Of a stretch of DNA of 64,000 bases, positions 9,194-20,100 are shown one piece after another. Position numbers and translations under genes: made by a program. Position 1 is the stretch's first letter, and every line of letters starts with the position of its first letter. The stretch is from Aliidiomarina shirensis (GTDB lineage: Bacteria; Pseudomonadota; Gammaproteobacteria; Enterobacterales; Alteromonadaceae): assembly GCF_003987345.1 (NCBI RefSeq), contig NZ_PIPP01000003.1, positions 124,001 to 188,000 of the forward strand, read 5' to 3'. The notes under the pieces were generated by a model. The model was not told the DNA's origin. It did not search any database and saw only the letters and a program-made list of their open reading frames with translations.

Positions 9194-9828
9194 TCAGGCT
9201 TTGCCTTAGGTGAATCACTCGCCTGTTCGTTATCATTGGTATCAGAGGCCACTTTAGTTTCCGTTTGCTCAGCCGTTGCTTCGTTTTCGTTCACTTCGCT
9301 CTCTGCCGATTCACTCTCTGCAGCGTCTACCGAAGAGGTAATCGACGCATCTTCAAGCACTTCGTCACGAATCTTGGCGATTAAATTGTTGCGGATTTCC
9401 TCACTCACGGCCGGTGCCAACCCTGGAATCGTTAAATCAGAGCCCATTCCACCCGCGGTAAAAAGCTTCAAACGTGAAAGCCCAAGCATTCGCTCTACCG
9501 GCCCACGCTCGATTTCTAAATGCTGTAAACGATTATGGGTTACCGAGGTTTCTCGGTGCCAAAGTGCACCTAAGCGAAAACGAACAACATCTGTTTCCAG
9601 CGCATAACTGGTTACGCGGCAACGCGCCGGAGCCCAAAAAACAAAGAGAATAAACCAAAGAACGAAAATACCCGCCGCAATTGCAATCGGGATCCAAGTT
9701 GGCAGTTTATCTATCCAAATCGCAGCCGCGATAGCGGCGATAAAAAAGCAACCCAAAAACACGGTATTGCCGAAGCGCAGCTGGTTTTTATAGCTTGCTT
9801 CAACAGGTATCCATTGAATATCACTCAT
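9190..9828 (-). CDS. PH domain (YdbS-like) inner-membrane protein
   Basis: The 212-residue protein has two transmembrane segments (about 24-42 and 48-68). One bPH2 unit follows: VTSYALETDVVRFRLG, then TSVTHNRLQHLEIERGPVER and LKLFTAGGMGSD. The C-terminal 50 residues are very acidic and low-complexity (runs of Glu, Ser and Asp ending KAKPE). This is the YdbS-type partner of the following gene, overlapping it by ATGA. No strong ribosome site is visible before ATG 9828. Confidence 0.85.
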   Translation of the reverse strand: MSDIQWIPVEASYKNQLRFGNTVFLGCFFIAAIAAAIWIDKLPTWIPIAIAAGIFVLWFILFVFWAPARCRVTSYALETDVVRFRLGALWHRETSVTHNRLQHLEIERGPVERMLGLSRLKLFTAGGMGSDLTIPGLAPAVSEEIRNNLIAKIRDEVLEDASITSSVDAAESESAESEVNENEATAEQTETKVASDTNDNEQASDSPKAKPE

Positions 9829-10018
9829 CTTTATTATTGTTCCTAATTATTATTGTTTCTAACCAGGGTAAGGTAGAATTCAGTATATATTACGGGGTTG
9901 ATCCGGAAACACCAGTAGCCATTTACATTCTCATACAATTTCGTTGTTTGCATCCTGCGAATTTTCTCTAATACTAATCAACCTTCGCAACATTTAAGTT
10001 CTTTCACTTAGGAATGAT

Positions 10019-10942
10019 ATGTACCGGGTATTGCAAAACACGCTTTTTATAGCTTTACTGATTTGCTTCGCTTACACCCCGAGCCAGGCCGCGTCGGGAA
10101 GCTATGCAATGCAACCGAAATCAACTTCGGGAAACGCCACAAATGCCGAAACCCTTGAGTGGGTGATCAATACGGCGCCGCCGTTTCATATTGTATCTGG
10201 CCCCCTCAAAGGGCAAGGCATTTGTGATGTGCTCATTGATGTTGTTGATGAAGCCATACCTGAACTAAAAAGCAACCGAACTGTATTTCCGCAAACCCGT
10301 ATCACTCAACAATTTGATCGCAACCACAACCAATGCTTTCCATGCATGATTCATCGGCCATCATCAAGTTCAGCAACCTATACTGAGCCAACCCATTTTT
10401 ACTATCCCCACGGAATCATTACTACGCAAGAACATGCGGCATTGATAACAGAAAAATATGGCAATCCAGTGAAGTTAGAAAAGTTAGTGAGCGATAATAG
10501 CTTTCAGCTCGGTTATCCTGCTGGCCGCCGCTACCCATCATTGCAGCATATTATTGATGGCGTTTCCGGCACAGAAATCACCCGAGTGGTACATACCGGT
10601 GAAAACGCTACCGCAGCCATCTTAGCTATGATTAAATCTGGCCGCATCGATTACACTATTGAATACCAAATTCTACAGAACTTTGATGCCAGCACTTCAG
10701 GCACAACCCCGCTTACGTTTTTGCCCATTGCAGAAACCGAAGGTAATTTTGTACTCGGCGCGATTGGTTGCACGAACAATGAATGGGGCCGTAATATGGT
10801 AAACGCCATTAACCAGGTGTTACCAGAAGTTCGCGAGAGCCCAGAATTTTTAGAAATACTCGATTTATGGTTTCGAAATAACCCTGAGCCTGAGCCATAT
10901 CGAGAGCTGCTACGTAGCCGTGTATGGCAAGATACCAATTAG
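10019..10942 (+). CDS. Periplasmic substrate-binding-protein-like protein (TIGR02285-like)
   Basis: The 307-residue protein has a signal peptide of about 24 residues (cleavage near SQA/AS). The fold pattern resembles family 3 solute-binding proteins: WVINTAPPFHIVSGPLKGQG at the start of the mature part, then FPQTRITQQFDRN and LGYPAGRRYPS. It resembles the TIGR02285 group, whose members lack an adjacent ABC transporter and have no assigned ligand, and no permease is nearby here either. AGGA lies 6 bp before ATG 10019. The gene stands alone, with 190 bp of non-coding DNA separating it from the divergent PH-domain gene. Confidence 0.75.
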   Translation: MYRVLQNTLFIALLICFAYTPSQAASGSYAMQPKSTSGNATNAETLEWVINTAPPFHIVSGPLKGQGICDVLIDVVDEAIPELKSNRTVFPQTRITQQFDRNHNQCFPCMIHRPSSSSATYTEPTHFYYPHGIITTQEHAALITEKYGNPVKLEKLVSDNSFQLGYPAGRRYPSLQHIIDGVSGTEITRVVHTGENATAAILAMIKSGRIDYTIEYQILQNFDASTSGTTPLTFLPIAETEGNFVLGAIGCTNNEWGRNMVNAINQVLPEVRESPEFLEILDLWFRNNPEPEPYRELLRSRVWQDTN

Positions 10943-10994
10943 CCCTATCGAAGCAGCTAGTCGAAACAGATAATCGAAAAATAACGAGGCAATT

Positions 10995-11471
10995 ATGATT
11001 CAAGAAAACGAGAATATTCCTACCGGCAGCCTAACAAAGAAAGGCGTAATTGGAACTGAGCAATTCGATCCAGCACAAGCGTTCGCAAAAGGCACCCATG
11101 TTTTATTTGCGGTACCGGGTGCCTTCACACCCACCTGTTCGGAACAGCATTTACCAGGTTATGTGCGTTTAGCCGATGAATTCGCCAATAAAGGTGTAGA
11201 TGGAATCTATTGCCTTGCGGCAAATGATGCCTTTGTAATGGCCGCTTGGGCAAAAGACCAGAATATTGGCGATAAAGTAACCATGCTTTCTGATGGTGAT
11301 GCCAGTTGGGCGCAAAGTATTGGCCTCAGCATGGATACCGGTGCATTTGGCGGTGTTCGTACCCAACGTTTTGCCATGATTATCCGCGATGGCGTGCTAG
11401 TAAACCTGTTCGTTGAAGGCCCGAAGGCGTTTGAAGTAAGCTCGGCTGAGCACGTACTCAAACACTTATAA
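10995..11471 (+). CDS. Peroxiredoxin (Prx5/AhpE-like, atypical)
   Basis: The 158-residue thiol peroxidase has the active-site segment VPGAFTPTCSEQHLP with peroxidatic Cys48. The Prx5 sequence blocks DAFVMAAWAKDQ and MLSDGDASW follow. A second Cys at 73 (IYCLAAND) is a candidate resolving residue, but Prx5 enzymes can also use glutathione or glutaredoxin. There is no signal peptide, so it is cytosolic. It lies 52 bp after the solute-binding-like gene. Its stop overlaps the convergent recD stop within the palindrome TTATAA at 11466-11471. Confidence 0.92.
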   Translation: MIQENENIPTGSLTKKGVIGTEQFDPAQAFAKGTHVLFAVPGAFTPTCSEQHLPGYVRLADEFANKGVDGIYCLAANDAFVMAAWAKDQNIGDKVTMLSDGDASWAQSIGLSMDTGAFGGVRTQRFAMIIRDGVLVNLFVEGPKAFEVSSAEHVLKHL

Positions 11472-13439
11472 GCCACTACTACGGATAACTCGTTGCTGCA
11501 CGGCATCTACAAATACCGAAGGCTTTGCCGCAACGAGTGTAAATTGCTTACTTGCTCGCGTAATTCCCGTGTAAACCAACTCGCGCGTTAACACAGGGTT
11601 CAATTCATCTGGCAACACCAAAACCGTGTGGGTAAATTCTGAGCCTTGAGATTTATGCACAGTTAGCGCAAATACGGTCTCCACATCACTTAAGCGGCTG
11701 GGTAATACCCACTTAATATTGCCATCGGCTTGTTCAAACACCACTCGTAACTTCCCGGTTTCCGGATCTGGCAAGGTAATGCCGATATCGCCATTCATTA
11801 AATTCAATGTGTAATTGTTTCGCTGCACCAGAACAGGCCGCCCGGCATACCAAGTTCTCGTTCCCGACACCGCACGAGCAATTAAGCCAGCACTTTGTAA
11901 CCATTCACTTACCGTATCATTTAGGCCTTGAACGCCCCACATACCTTTCCGCAAGGCCACTAACAATTGAAAACTTCGATGCGTTTTTAATACTTCTTTT
12001 GCCCAATTATCCCGCGCACTTAATGTGTTATCGAGCTCCCCGCTTGCTTCTCCCTTGGCTACTACTTGCAAGTAGGTTTGATATCCAGCAATTACTAACT
12101 TGCGCAGTTCGGCAAATTCAGTTGGATAAATAGTTCCACTTTGCTCGGGCGCCAGCAAATTCAAATCATCGAACGCGGTAAAGATAGATTCTGCGGTATA
12201 AGCAGTATCGCTCCTCGGCGTTTTTGGCAGAGTTCGATATATTTCCCCGGCGTTTACGGCCCGCGCCAAGTTGCCAATACCCGATTCGGCACCAAACCGG
12301 TGGCTTTCGCGGAGCATTACCGTAGCCTGATTGTATACCTTCGAAACATCTGGCACGGAGGAATCAGCATAGGCAGATAAATCGTGTGCCGTATAAGTTT
12401 GCAGCATGCTTAGGGTTGCGGCGTTATAGTTGCCGGCTTCTGCACCTTTACATAGATCACCAAGTACAGAGCCGGCTTCCACCGACGCAAGCTGATCTTT
12501 ATCGCCGAGCAGCACCAATTGCGCATGCTCAGGCAACGCATTCATTAGTGCCGCCATCATTTCTAAATCCACCATTGAGGCTTCATCAACCACCACAACA
12601 TCGGCCGCTAAAGGATGTTGCGCAGAATGCTTAAACGAGCGGCGAAATGGGCGAACACCCAGCATTTTATGCAAGGTGGTAACGTCAGTTGGAATCCCTG
12701 TTTGCATAGATGCCGGCAAACGGTCAATCGCGCCAGCAATTGATTCGGTTAACCGCGCCGCAGCCTTGCCGGTAGGTGCCGCGAGCAAAATTCGTAAGTT
12801 ATCACCGTGTTTTTGCCGCAAAATAGCCAATAACCGAACCACAGTGGTGGTTTTACCCGTTCCGGGGCCGCCCGTAATAATCGCAAATTTGCGTTGTGCG
12901 GCCATTGCGCAAGCCAAGGCTTGCCAATCAATACCCGTGGTGCTTTGCTCTCCAAACACCCGTTGAATTAACGCCGGTAAATCGGAATCTGCAGTACGCA
13001 ACGAACTCGATGCCCCAATTCGTGTGTGTATTGCTTGTGCCACACTATGTTCAGCCTTCCACAAGCGCGCCAGGTAAAGTGCGCCAGAAAAATAAACAAG
13101 CGGCTTTTCGATCGGCGCTTCAGGCTGTTCAATACACTGCACCCAAGCACATTGCTGCAATGCGGTATGCAGATCCGTTTCCACCAATACAGCGCGTAGT
13201 TCGTTTGGTAGCGCAAAACCCAACACATACTCTGGTGCCTGCACCAGCTCCGATAGCCGCATACAACTGTGCCCACGGCCATATTGGTGGCTTACTAAAG
13301 CACACAATAGCCAACACAACGCATTTTCTTCCACCGCGAGCTTGTGTAGAACCCGAGGTAATTCAATATCTATCGGCCTTAATTCCTTGCGCGCCACCGC
13401 GCTTGTGAACCACGTTTGTACGCTATGCAAATTCATCAT
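11466..13439 (-). CDS. recD: Exodeoxyribonuclease V subunit alpha, RecD helicase
   Basis: This 657-residue 5'-3' helicase is part of the RecBCD double-strand-break resection complex. The Walker A motif GGPGTGKTTT is near residue 190. VVDEASMVD is the Walker B/motif II, DKDQLASVEAG follows, and the helicase C-terminal block LTVHKSQGSEF is present. The N-terminal region carries the RecB-interacting domain. The start ATG at 13439 overlaps the recB stop by ATGA, and a second ATG follows immediately. It is the last gene of recC-recB-recD. Confidence 0.96.
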   Translation of the reverse strand: MMNLHSVQTWFTSAVARKELRPIDIELPRVLHKLAVEENALCWLLCALVSHQYGRGHSCMRLSELVQAPEYVLGFALPNELRAVLVETDLHTALQQCAWVQCIEQPEAPIEKPLVYFSGALYLARLWKAEHSVAQAIHTRIGASSSLRTADSDLPALIQRVFGEQSTTGIDWQALACAMAAQRKFAIITGGPGTGKTTTVVRLLAILRQKHGDNLRILLAAPTGKAAARLTESIAGAIDRLPASMQTGIPTDVTTLHKMLGVRPFRRSFKHSAQHPLAADVVVVDEASMVDLEMMAALMNALPEHAQLVLLGDKDQLASVEAGSVLGDLCKGAEAGNYNAATLSMLQTYTAHDLSAYADSSVPDVSKVYNQATVMLRESHRFGAESGIGNLARAVNAGEIYRTLPKTPRSDTAYTAESIFTAFDDLNLLAPEQSGTIYPTEFAELRKLVIAGYQTYLQVVAKGEASGELDNTLSARDNWAKEVLKTHRSFQLLVALRKGMWGVQGLNDTVSEWLQSAGLIARAVSGTRTWYAGRPVLVQRNNYTLNLMNGDIGITLPDPETGKLRVVFEQADGNIKWVLPSRLSDVETVFALTVHKSQGSEFTHTVLVLPDELNPVLTRELVYTGITRASKQFTLVAAKPSVFVDAVQQRVIRSSGL

Positions 13440-16400
13440 TCCACCGCCTCCGCACGAAACAAGGCATCCAGCTCATGCAGAAGCTGCACATCAGGTTGCA
13501 GAACACACTGGCCTAACTCTGGTTCTCGAATAAACCAATACATACCACCACCCAAATATTCCTCGATATTCTCAGCGTAATCTGGAATTCGGGCTTGTAG
13601 CAAGCGATGCAGCGCGAATAAATATAAGCTCGCTTGTACATCATAACGCTTCTCAAGCATAGCTTTGACCATGGCGCGTTCGGTATAGGCGGTGCTATCA
13701 GCGCCAAGCCAATTTGATTTGTAATCGCACACCCAATAGCGCCCAGCAGTATCTTGATACGTTAAATCGATAAACCCTTTCAGCATGCCGTTCACGTGCT
13801 CATCAAGCAGTGCTGGCCGTGCTCTACCCGGCCACAAATAGCGGCTAATTACTCTGTCTAAATCGGCGGCCTTAAGATCATTTACCTCGAGCCAGAACTC
13901 CATTTCGGCCACTATCGCAGGCAGCTCTTGCAAGCTTATACCGCTGGTAGCCAACGGCACCGCCGTGAGTTGTTGTAACCATGTTTGCAGTGTTTCGTAC
14001 TCAGCTTCCCAGCCGCGTTGCATTAGCCTACGGCTTATCAACGCACTCATTTCAGCACTATCTGCATTCATAAATTTCTGGTCCGCGGCTACTTCTAAAA
14101 TATTATGCAAGAATGTACCCGCGCTGGCCCCTCTTGGAAAACCATGCATGCCCTGTAAATTTTCAGCAACCAGCACAGTAGCCGGCTCGCCTATATCTTG
14201 CTCATCATCCTGATATTGCTCTTGTGTTGCCGTATCCGGTGCTTCCGGTACATAAACCGCACCAGTGCGCAGGGCTGAATAGCTTGCTATCCACCAGTGC
14301 TCGGTATGTACCGGACCTGGCAAGCGCAACGCAGGTAGGCGTTTACTTTGATGCTCCGGCTTATCGTAAGCCGTAAAATTTGGAACTTGTTCGTGTTGCC
14401 ATGGTAGTTCTGCCAGCGCAGTTTTTAAATCAGCAGCCGTTGGTCTTACCGGTAAATTCAATAGTGAGCCGAGGCCGCTGCGATGAATTGCACTGTATTT
14501 TGCATTCCCTTCTCGATAAGCACCTAATCCAAGCCAGCATGCATACACAGGACGAGTAAGTGCTACATAGAGCAAGCGTATATCTTCTTGCAGGCGCTCA
14601 TTATCCGCTCTAGCGATAGCTTCTTCATCAGGCTCAAGTTCCACAACGGTACGGCCCGAATTATTGCCTGCTGCGTGATAGCGTACTGAATGCTTGGCCG
14701 TTACCGCCTTATGACCACAGATAAATGGCAAAAACACTAAGCTGTATTGCAGGCCTTTGGATTTGTGAATGGTAACCACTTTTATACGATCGGCATCACT
14801 TTCTAAACGCTGCACCAGCTCTTCGTTCGGGTTGGCGTCATCTAATTGTTGTGCAAACCAACGCACTAAGCCGGTTTCACCATCGCGCTGGCTGCTCTCT
14901 TGTTGCAGCAACTCAGCTAAGTGCAACATATTGGTAAGAGTGCGTTCACCAGAATCATTCTGTAACCAAATCTGCGGCAAATTAAACGCATGCAACCAAG
15001 CACGAATCATCGGCAACACGCCTTGAAAACGCCAAATATCCCGAAACTCGCGAACTTGGTCGGTGATCTTTTCCCATGCTTGTTCATCTTCAAGCCATTG
15101 GCTTAAAGCGGTATCTTGTTGACCCGAAAGCCGTAACAGCAATGCCGCGCGCAAACGCGTTTCATTTTCCGGCGCGTAAACCGCCTGCAGCCAACTCAGC
15201 ATAGTGGTGGCTTCTTCGGTGGCAAAGATCGAATCTTTGTCCGACATATAAACCGAGCGCAATGAGCGTGCGTTTAATGCATCACGAATAACTTTTGCTT
15301 CGTTTCTATCACGCACCAGTATTGCAATATCCGCTGGTGAAACAGCCGTAGGTTTCTCGTTCTCGCTGGCATCAACAAACTCAGCGGTATCGCTATTCAA
15401 TAATGCAGCAACTCGATCCGCACATGCACTTGCCATGCGTTGCTGATATTCACCTTTGCGTAAATCTTCCACCGCTTCATCTATCAACCAATAATTCAAT
15501 GCCGGTGTTTGCTCTCCGTTCTCGTGCAAAGCGCCTTTATTACCCGCGGCGGCAACAGCAAAAAATGGCAATGGATTAGTTCCTTCGTGAGCAAATCCAA
15601 ACGCGCCTGCATCTTGATGTTCAGCGCGCACAAACAATGCATTTACTGAGGCCACCAAATTCTCGGTTGAACGATAATTTTTCGGAAGGTTGTAATGTTG
15701 GCCAGCGGTAAGCTCGCGCGCGTTCAAATACGTATATAAATCCGCACCGCGGAAACTATAAATAGCTTGTTTCGGATCGCCCACTAAAACTAAGCCGTAG
15801 TTATTGCTAGTTACTTCAGGATAGATCTTGCGGAAAATACCGAATTGCACTGCATCGGTATCCTGGAATTCATCCACCATTGCCATTGGAAACTGTACAC
15901 GAATACGTTCGGCTAATGCTTCACCACCCTCACGATGCAAAGCATCATGCAAACGGGTGAGCAAATCATCGAAGCCGAGCTCTGCGCGCTGTTGTTTACG
16001 CTTTTTAAACTCTTCTACAAACCAACGCGCTGCATGATGCAATACACCTAAATGCAGTTGCGGACGCGAAGCAAAAAGCGCAGCTAAATCATTAAAGCCG
16101 TTAAATAAAGGATGGTTCGGTGGGGTAAATTTCGCTTTCGTACCCGTTGCTAAATTATCCGCTGAATATTTTTCGATAATCTTTTGCGCTTCAGAGTCCA
16201 ACGCGTCAAAACGCTCGGGGTGCTGTATCCAATTTTCGAACTGCGGACGTTCATTCTCCAGCCATCCCTTTTCTCGAAATTTGTTTTTATTAATTGTGCT
16301 TTGATCGAAAGCCTCATCAAGCACCGCCAATGCTTCCGGCTGTATAAGCTCACGCACTATCGCCGCTTGCCGATCTACTTTTTGAAACCAGTTTTGTAAC

Positions 16401-17119
16401 TGTTTAGCAGCCTTTATTGGTTCCAAAGCTGAGGGTAGCGCAACCCCCGCAGCACGAAATTCAAGGCTACCACTTTCAGCGCCCACCCAAGGACGAATAG
16501 CTTGGTAGAGAGCTTCCGGTGATTTAGCAATTTCGCCAAGGTGGTGCAATACGCGATTATCCGGCAGCGGATAAAGGAAATAGCGCCAGTAATCGCGTGC
16601 GATCTGTAAACTTAACTCGCGTAGATCTTTATTCATGGTTTGTGCGAAGGCAGTTCCGGCATCGAATGCGTGCTCACTCAGCATCCGCTGACACCAACCA
16701 TGAATGGTAAAGATTGCGGCTTCATCCATCCACTCAGCAGCAAGCTGTAATTGCGCTGCACATTTTGCATAATCACTTGCTGAATAATCGCTTAAAATAC
16801 TTGCAAGCACGTCGTCAGGTTCGATTTGCCCACGGAATGCTTGGGCCGCATCAACCAAGCGTTGGCGAATACGATCACGGAGTTCTTCTGTGGCTGCCTT
16901 GGTGAAAGTAACCACCAGAATCTTCGGCGGTAACAACGCATTACCATTCGCAGGTTCTGTTCCCGCAGTGCCATGACCAAGCACTAACCGCACGTATAGC
17001 GCGGCAAGCGTAAACGTTTTCCCAGTGCCCGCACTAGCTTCGATTAAGCGGGTTCCCTGCAATGGGAAGCTTTGTGGGCTCAATGCCGGTGCGGTATCGT
17101 TAGGCTGCATTTGGCTCAT
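13436..17119 (-). CDS. recB: Exodeoxyribonuclease V subunit beta, RecB helicase-nuclease
   Basis: The 1227-residue UvrD-family 3'-5' helicase carries a C-terminal nuclease domain. The Walker A motif is EASAGTGKTFTL near residue 25, motif II is MVDEFQDTD, and VTIHKSKGLQY is motif V/VI. The RecB nuclease active site is visible as GFIDLTYQ followed by VCDYKSNWLG, matching the essential Asp and Lys of E. coli RecB. The start ATG 17119 is fixed by GGAGG six bases upstream and by the ATGA overlap with recC; an upstream in-frame start would lie inside recC. No ptrA gene intervenes, unlike in E. coli. Confidence 0.97.
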   Translation of the reverse strand: MSQMQPNDTAPALSPQSFPLQGTRLIEASAGTGKTFTLAALYVRLVLGHGTAGTEPANGNALLPPKILVVTFTKAATEELRDRIRQRLVDAAQAFRGQIEPDDVLASILSDYSASDYAKCAAQLQLAAEWMDEAAIFTIHGWCQRMLSEHAFDAGTAFAQTMNKDLRELSLQIARDYWRYFLYPLPDNRVLHHLGEIAKSPEALYQAIRPWVGAESGSLEFRAAGVALPSALEPIKAAKQLQNWFQKVDRQAAIVRELIQPEALAVLDEAFDQSTINKNKFREKGWLENERPQFENWIQHPERFDALDSEAQKIIEKYSADNLATGTKAKFTPPNHPLFNGFNDLAALFASRPQLHLGVLHHAARWFVEEFKKRKQQRAELGFDDLLTRLHDALHREGGEALAERIRVQFPMAMVDEFQDTDAVQFGIFRKIYPEVTSNNYGLVLVGDPKQAIYSFRGADLYTYLNARELTAGQHYNLPKNYRSTENLVASVNALFVRAEHQDAGAFGFAHEGTNPLPFFAVAAAGNKGALHENGEQTPALNYWLIDEAVEDLRKGEYQQRMASACADRVAALLNSDTAEFVDASENEKPTAVSPADIAILVRDRNEAKVIRDALNARSLRSVYMSDKDSIFATEEATTMLSWLQAVYAPENETRLRAALLLRLSGQQDTALSQWLEDEQAWEKITDQVREFRDIWRFQGVLPMIRAWLHAFNLPQIWLQNDSGERTLTNMLHLAELLQQESSQRDGETGLVRWFAQQLDDANPNEELVQRLESDADRIKVVTIHKSKGLQYSLVFLPFICGHKAVTAKHSVRYHAAGNNSGRTVVELEPDEEAIARADNERLQEDIRLLYVALTRPVYACWLGLGAYREGNAKYSAIHRSGLGSLLNLPVRPTAADLKTALAELPWQHEQVPNFTAYDKPEHQSKRLPALRLPGPVHTEHWWIASYSALRTGAVYVPEAPDTATQEQYQDDEQDIGEPATVLVAENLQGMHGFPRGASAGTFLHNILEVAADQKFMNADSAEMSALISRRLMQRGWEAEYETLQTWLQQLTAVPLATSGISLQELPAIVAEMEFWLEVNDLKAADLDRVISRYLWPGRARPALLDEHVNGMLKGFIDLTYQDTAGRYWVCDYKSNWLGADSTAYTERAMVKAMLEKRYDVQASLYLFALHRLLQARIPDYAENIEEYLGGGMYWFIREPELGQCVLQPDVQLLHELDALFRAEAVE

Positions 17120-20100
17120 AACGAAACCTCCGTGCTTTGCGTAATAGGCCCATAAAGTGCTTCTGCCCAATATGGCAAACCGGCTGCTTCAAGCTCAGCA
17201 AACGTGGCAAAATAGCGCGCTAACTCAGGCGAGTTTTGTATTTCCCCAGTGATCTTAAATCCGCCCTCATAAACCTGCTCTGCATTTGCACCCTGCAGAT
17301 ACACAAAGGCAGTTTTTAATGCTACGGGTAACGGTTGCTGCAGCCCTTGTTGCCAGTAACTTACTAGGTTTTCTAATTCCTGCAATGCTTGCGCTTGTGG
17401 TTTCGCCGGCAACCCAACGCGGCTATCTAAACCATATTGCCATATCGCCAAGGAGTGCCCCGCCGCATTCGCAACGAGTTGTTGTAGCCATGCTTCCACC
17501 AGTTGGTGCCATTTAGGTTTGCCTTTATCACGAATGGCGGTAGGCCTTACCAATACTATGGCAAGCTCGCCGTGTTTATCGATAAAGAGCTTATCTAACT
17601 CAGCTTCTAAATTATGATTGGCAACAGTTATATGAAGGCGAATGGTTTCATCCGCAGGCCGCCAATCACGTTTGTCATCTTTTACGCGATTCATCACTAC
17701 TTGTACTTCGCGCGCCAACGTAGCCTGCGTTTGCAAACCGAATGCCGCAAACGGTAATACCCCCTCGGCTTGAATTGCACGCAGTTCTGCTTGAATACTG
17801 CTATCGAGGTCATCGGCAACATGAGCTGCGTTTTGCTGCAACAAACGTTGCAGAATACGGCTCTTCAATACATACGATTGCAAACCATCAAGCTGAAACG
17901 GCTCATCGTCTTCGAGCACCAGATCATCTTGATAATCTCTAGCGCGAAAGCGTTCAGCAATAAAGTACCGCACTGGGTTACGCAAGAACTGTTGCAGGCC
18001 AAGCAAGGATAACGCTGGCAACTCAGGTAACGGTGCGAGCTTGGTATGTTCAGAATGCGAGGTTGTGCCCGTATAGGCGTGCTCCCACTCTTGCGCGTAA
18101 GTGCTGAAATCGCCATTAAAATAAGCGTTAGAAAACGGTTGTAGTGGATAATCATGGGTAAGGGCTGCGAGCACATTGCCGCTTTCAACAAGCCAGCCTT
18201 GCTCTAGCATATCGCGCAATTGATTGACCAAAACACTGGCGGGCTTTTCCGTGTTATCTCGATCGCTGCGGCCCACCCAGCTTAGATACAAAGCGCTGCG
18301 CGCGCTCAATAAAGCTTCGAGAAATAGGTAACGATCATCATCACGGCGTGAACGATCACCTGGTCGATAATTCAAACCCATTAAATCGAAATCATCAGGC
18401 CGACGGCTGCGAGGATATTCACCATCGTTTAAACCAAGAATGTAGATATGTTGAAACGGTATAGCACGCATCGGCAGCAACGTAGAAAACGTAATTTTTC
18501 CGGCCATAAACTTTTGGCTTAATCCGCTTTGTTCCGCTTCAGCCAGCCATGCATCACGCAGCACGGGTAGGCTCAGAGTACCATCGAATTCGCCAGCTAA
18601 CACCGCATCACTCAGGCGTTCCAGTGCTTCGTTTAATTGCACATACAAGCGTTCATCGGTATCGTCTTGCACATCAAAGAAAGTGGTGAGCAGATTATCA
18701 CTGCCGTTGAGTAAACTTTGCCACTCACTAAAGGTGCGTTCCGGCTGCGCTGCTAGTGTTTGCGTCCAATGCTTCAATTGCTGAATAAACTGTAAAATAG
18801 GCCCTAAATCAGCCGCGCTCAAACCACCGATTTCTGCATACGGCAAACGCCCCTGCCATTGTTCATGCTCTCCCATGGCATAACCCAACAGCATTCGCTC
18901 AACCGCAAAAGCCCAACTAAAGGCATCACCCATGGCTGCAAGATCAAACACTTGCCGATGCTCGCTATCAATCCCCCAACGCGCACCCGCCTCGGTGAGC
19001 CATAATCGTAATTGCGGGAGTACCTCTGGCTTCAACTGCAAACGCCGTTGAATCGCTGGCACATCGAGTAAATCAAACACTTCGTTTAAGGTTACACGCT
19101 GATCCGGCAATGAAAGCAAATACTCGAGTGCGATAAATAACGGCACACGGCCACGGTTCGCTTGGTCGGCTAAAGAGTAAGGCAAATAGCGTTCATCATC
19201 ACGGCTGATGCGGCCAAATACCGCGTTTATGTGGGGTGCGTAATCGCCAATGTCCGGTGTCATTATAATCACATCACGCGCGCGCAAAGATGGATTAGCC
19301 GCAAACGCCGCTAACAAGTTATCTTGCAGCACTTCCACTTCCCGTTGACGGCTGTGGCAACGGTGAAAACTAATGCTCTGGTCATCTTTACTGAGTATTC
19401 TTGGGGCATTTGGAAGGGCGTTTAATTCCAGAATATCATGCTGGATTTGGTGTAGCAGCGGCCACTCTGGCGCGCTTTCAGCAGCGGGATCATCGGGCGT
19501 AACGAACGCTTGTGTCGCTGGATTAAAAAACACATCAATTCGATTGCCAAACCATTCTTGATATTGGTCCGGCTGATCAAACTCGTCAATTAAGCTTAGA
19601 TAATCACGCGCTTGTTTGCCTAAGCTGGCCAACAATGGGGGGGCATGTAAATATAAATCTTCCGTATTTATTAAATCCGGCAGGCCAGATTTTCGCTGCT
19701 GCCGACGCTGTTGGCGGCGAACTTCATCACGCACTGTGGTGATATCGCCCCAAAAATGCCGACACGGATTCAGCACAGCAAGCACTACTTGCGTATGTTT
19801 ACCAAGTGCTGCTAAGAGCTCAAGCGTTTGCTTTGGCAGCGAAGAAATACCAAATACAATTACCCGCTCTGGCATGGTAGTAGAATCGATTTCGCCCGTA
19901 AGCAACTTATTCAGTGCTTTGTTGTGCACATCGGCTCGGCTGGAAAATGCGGTAAGTTCTGAATGTTGCTGCAAATCTTCACGTAACAAACGCCACAGCG
20001 CAGGCTGCCAAAGCTGCTCTTCCGGAAGCGAGCTCTCAAGCCCCGCACTCGCCGCCGCCTCGGCCATTTCTTGGCTGAGATCAGCGCCATGCATATCAAC

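Noticed and set aside
9829-9865. Direct repeats TTATTATTGTT near the PH-domain gene start
   Set aside because: They are short AT-rich repeats in a spacer with no further copies, probably chance.
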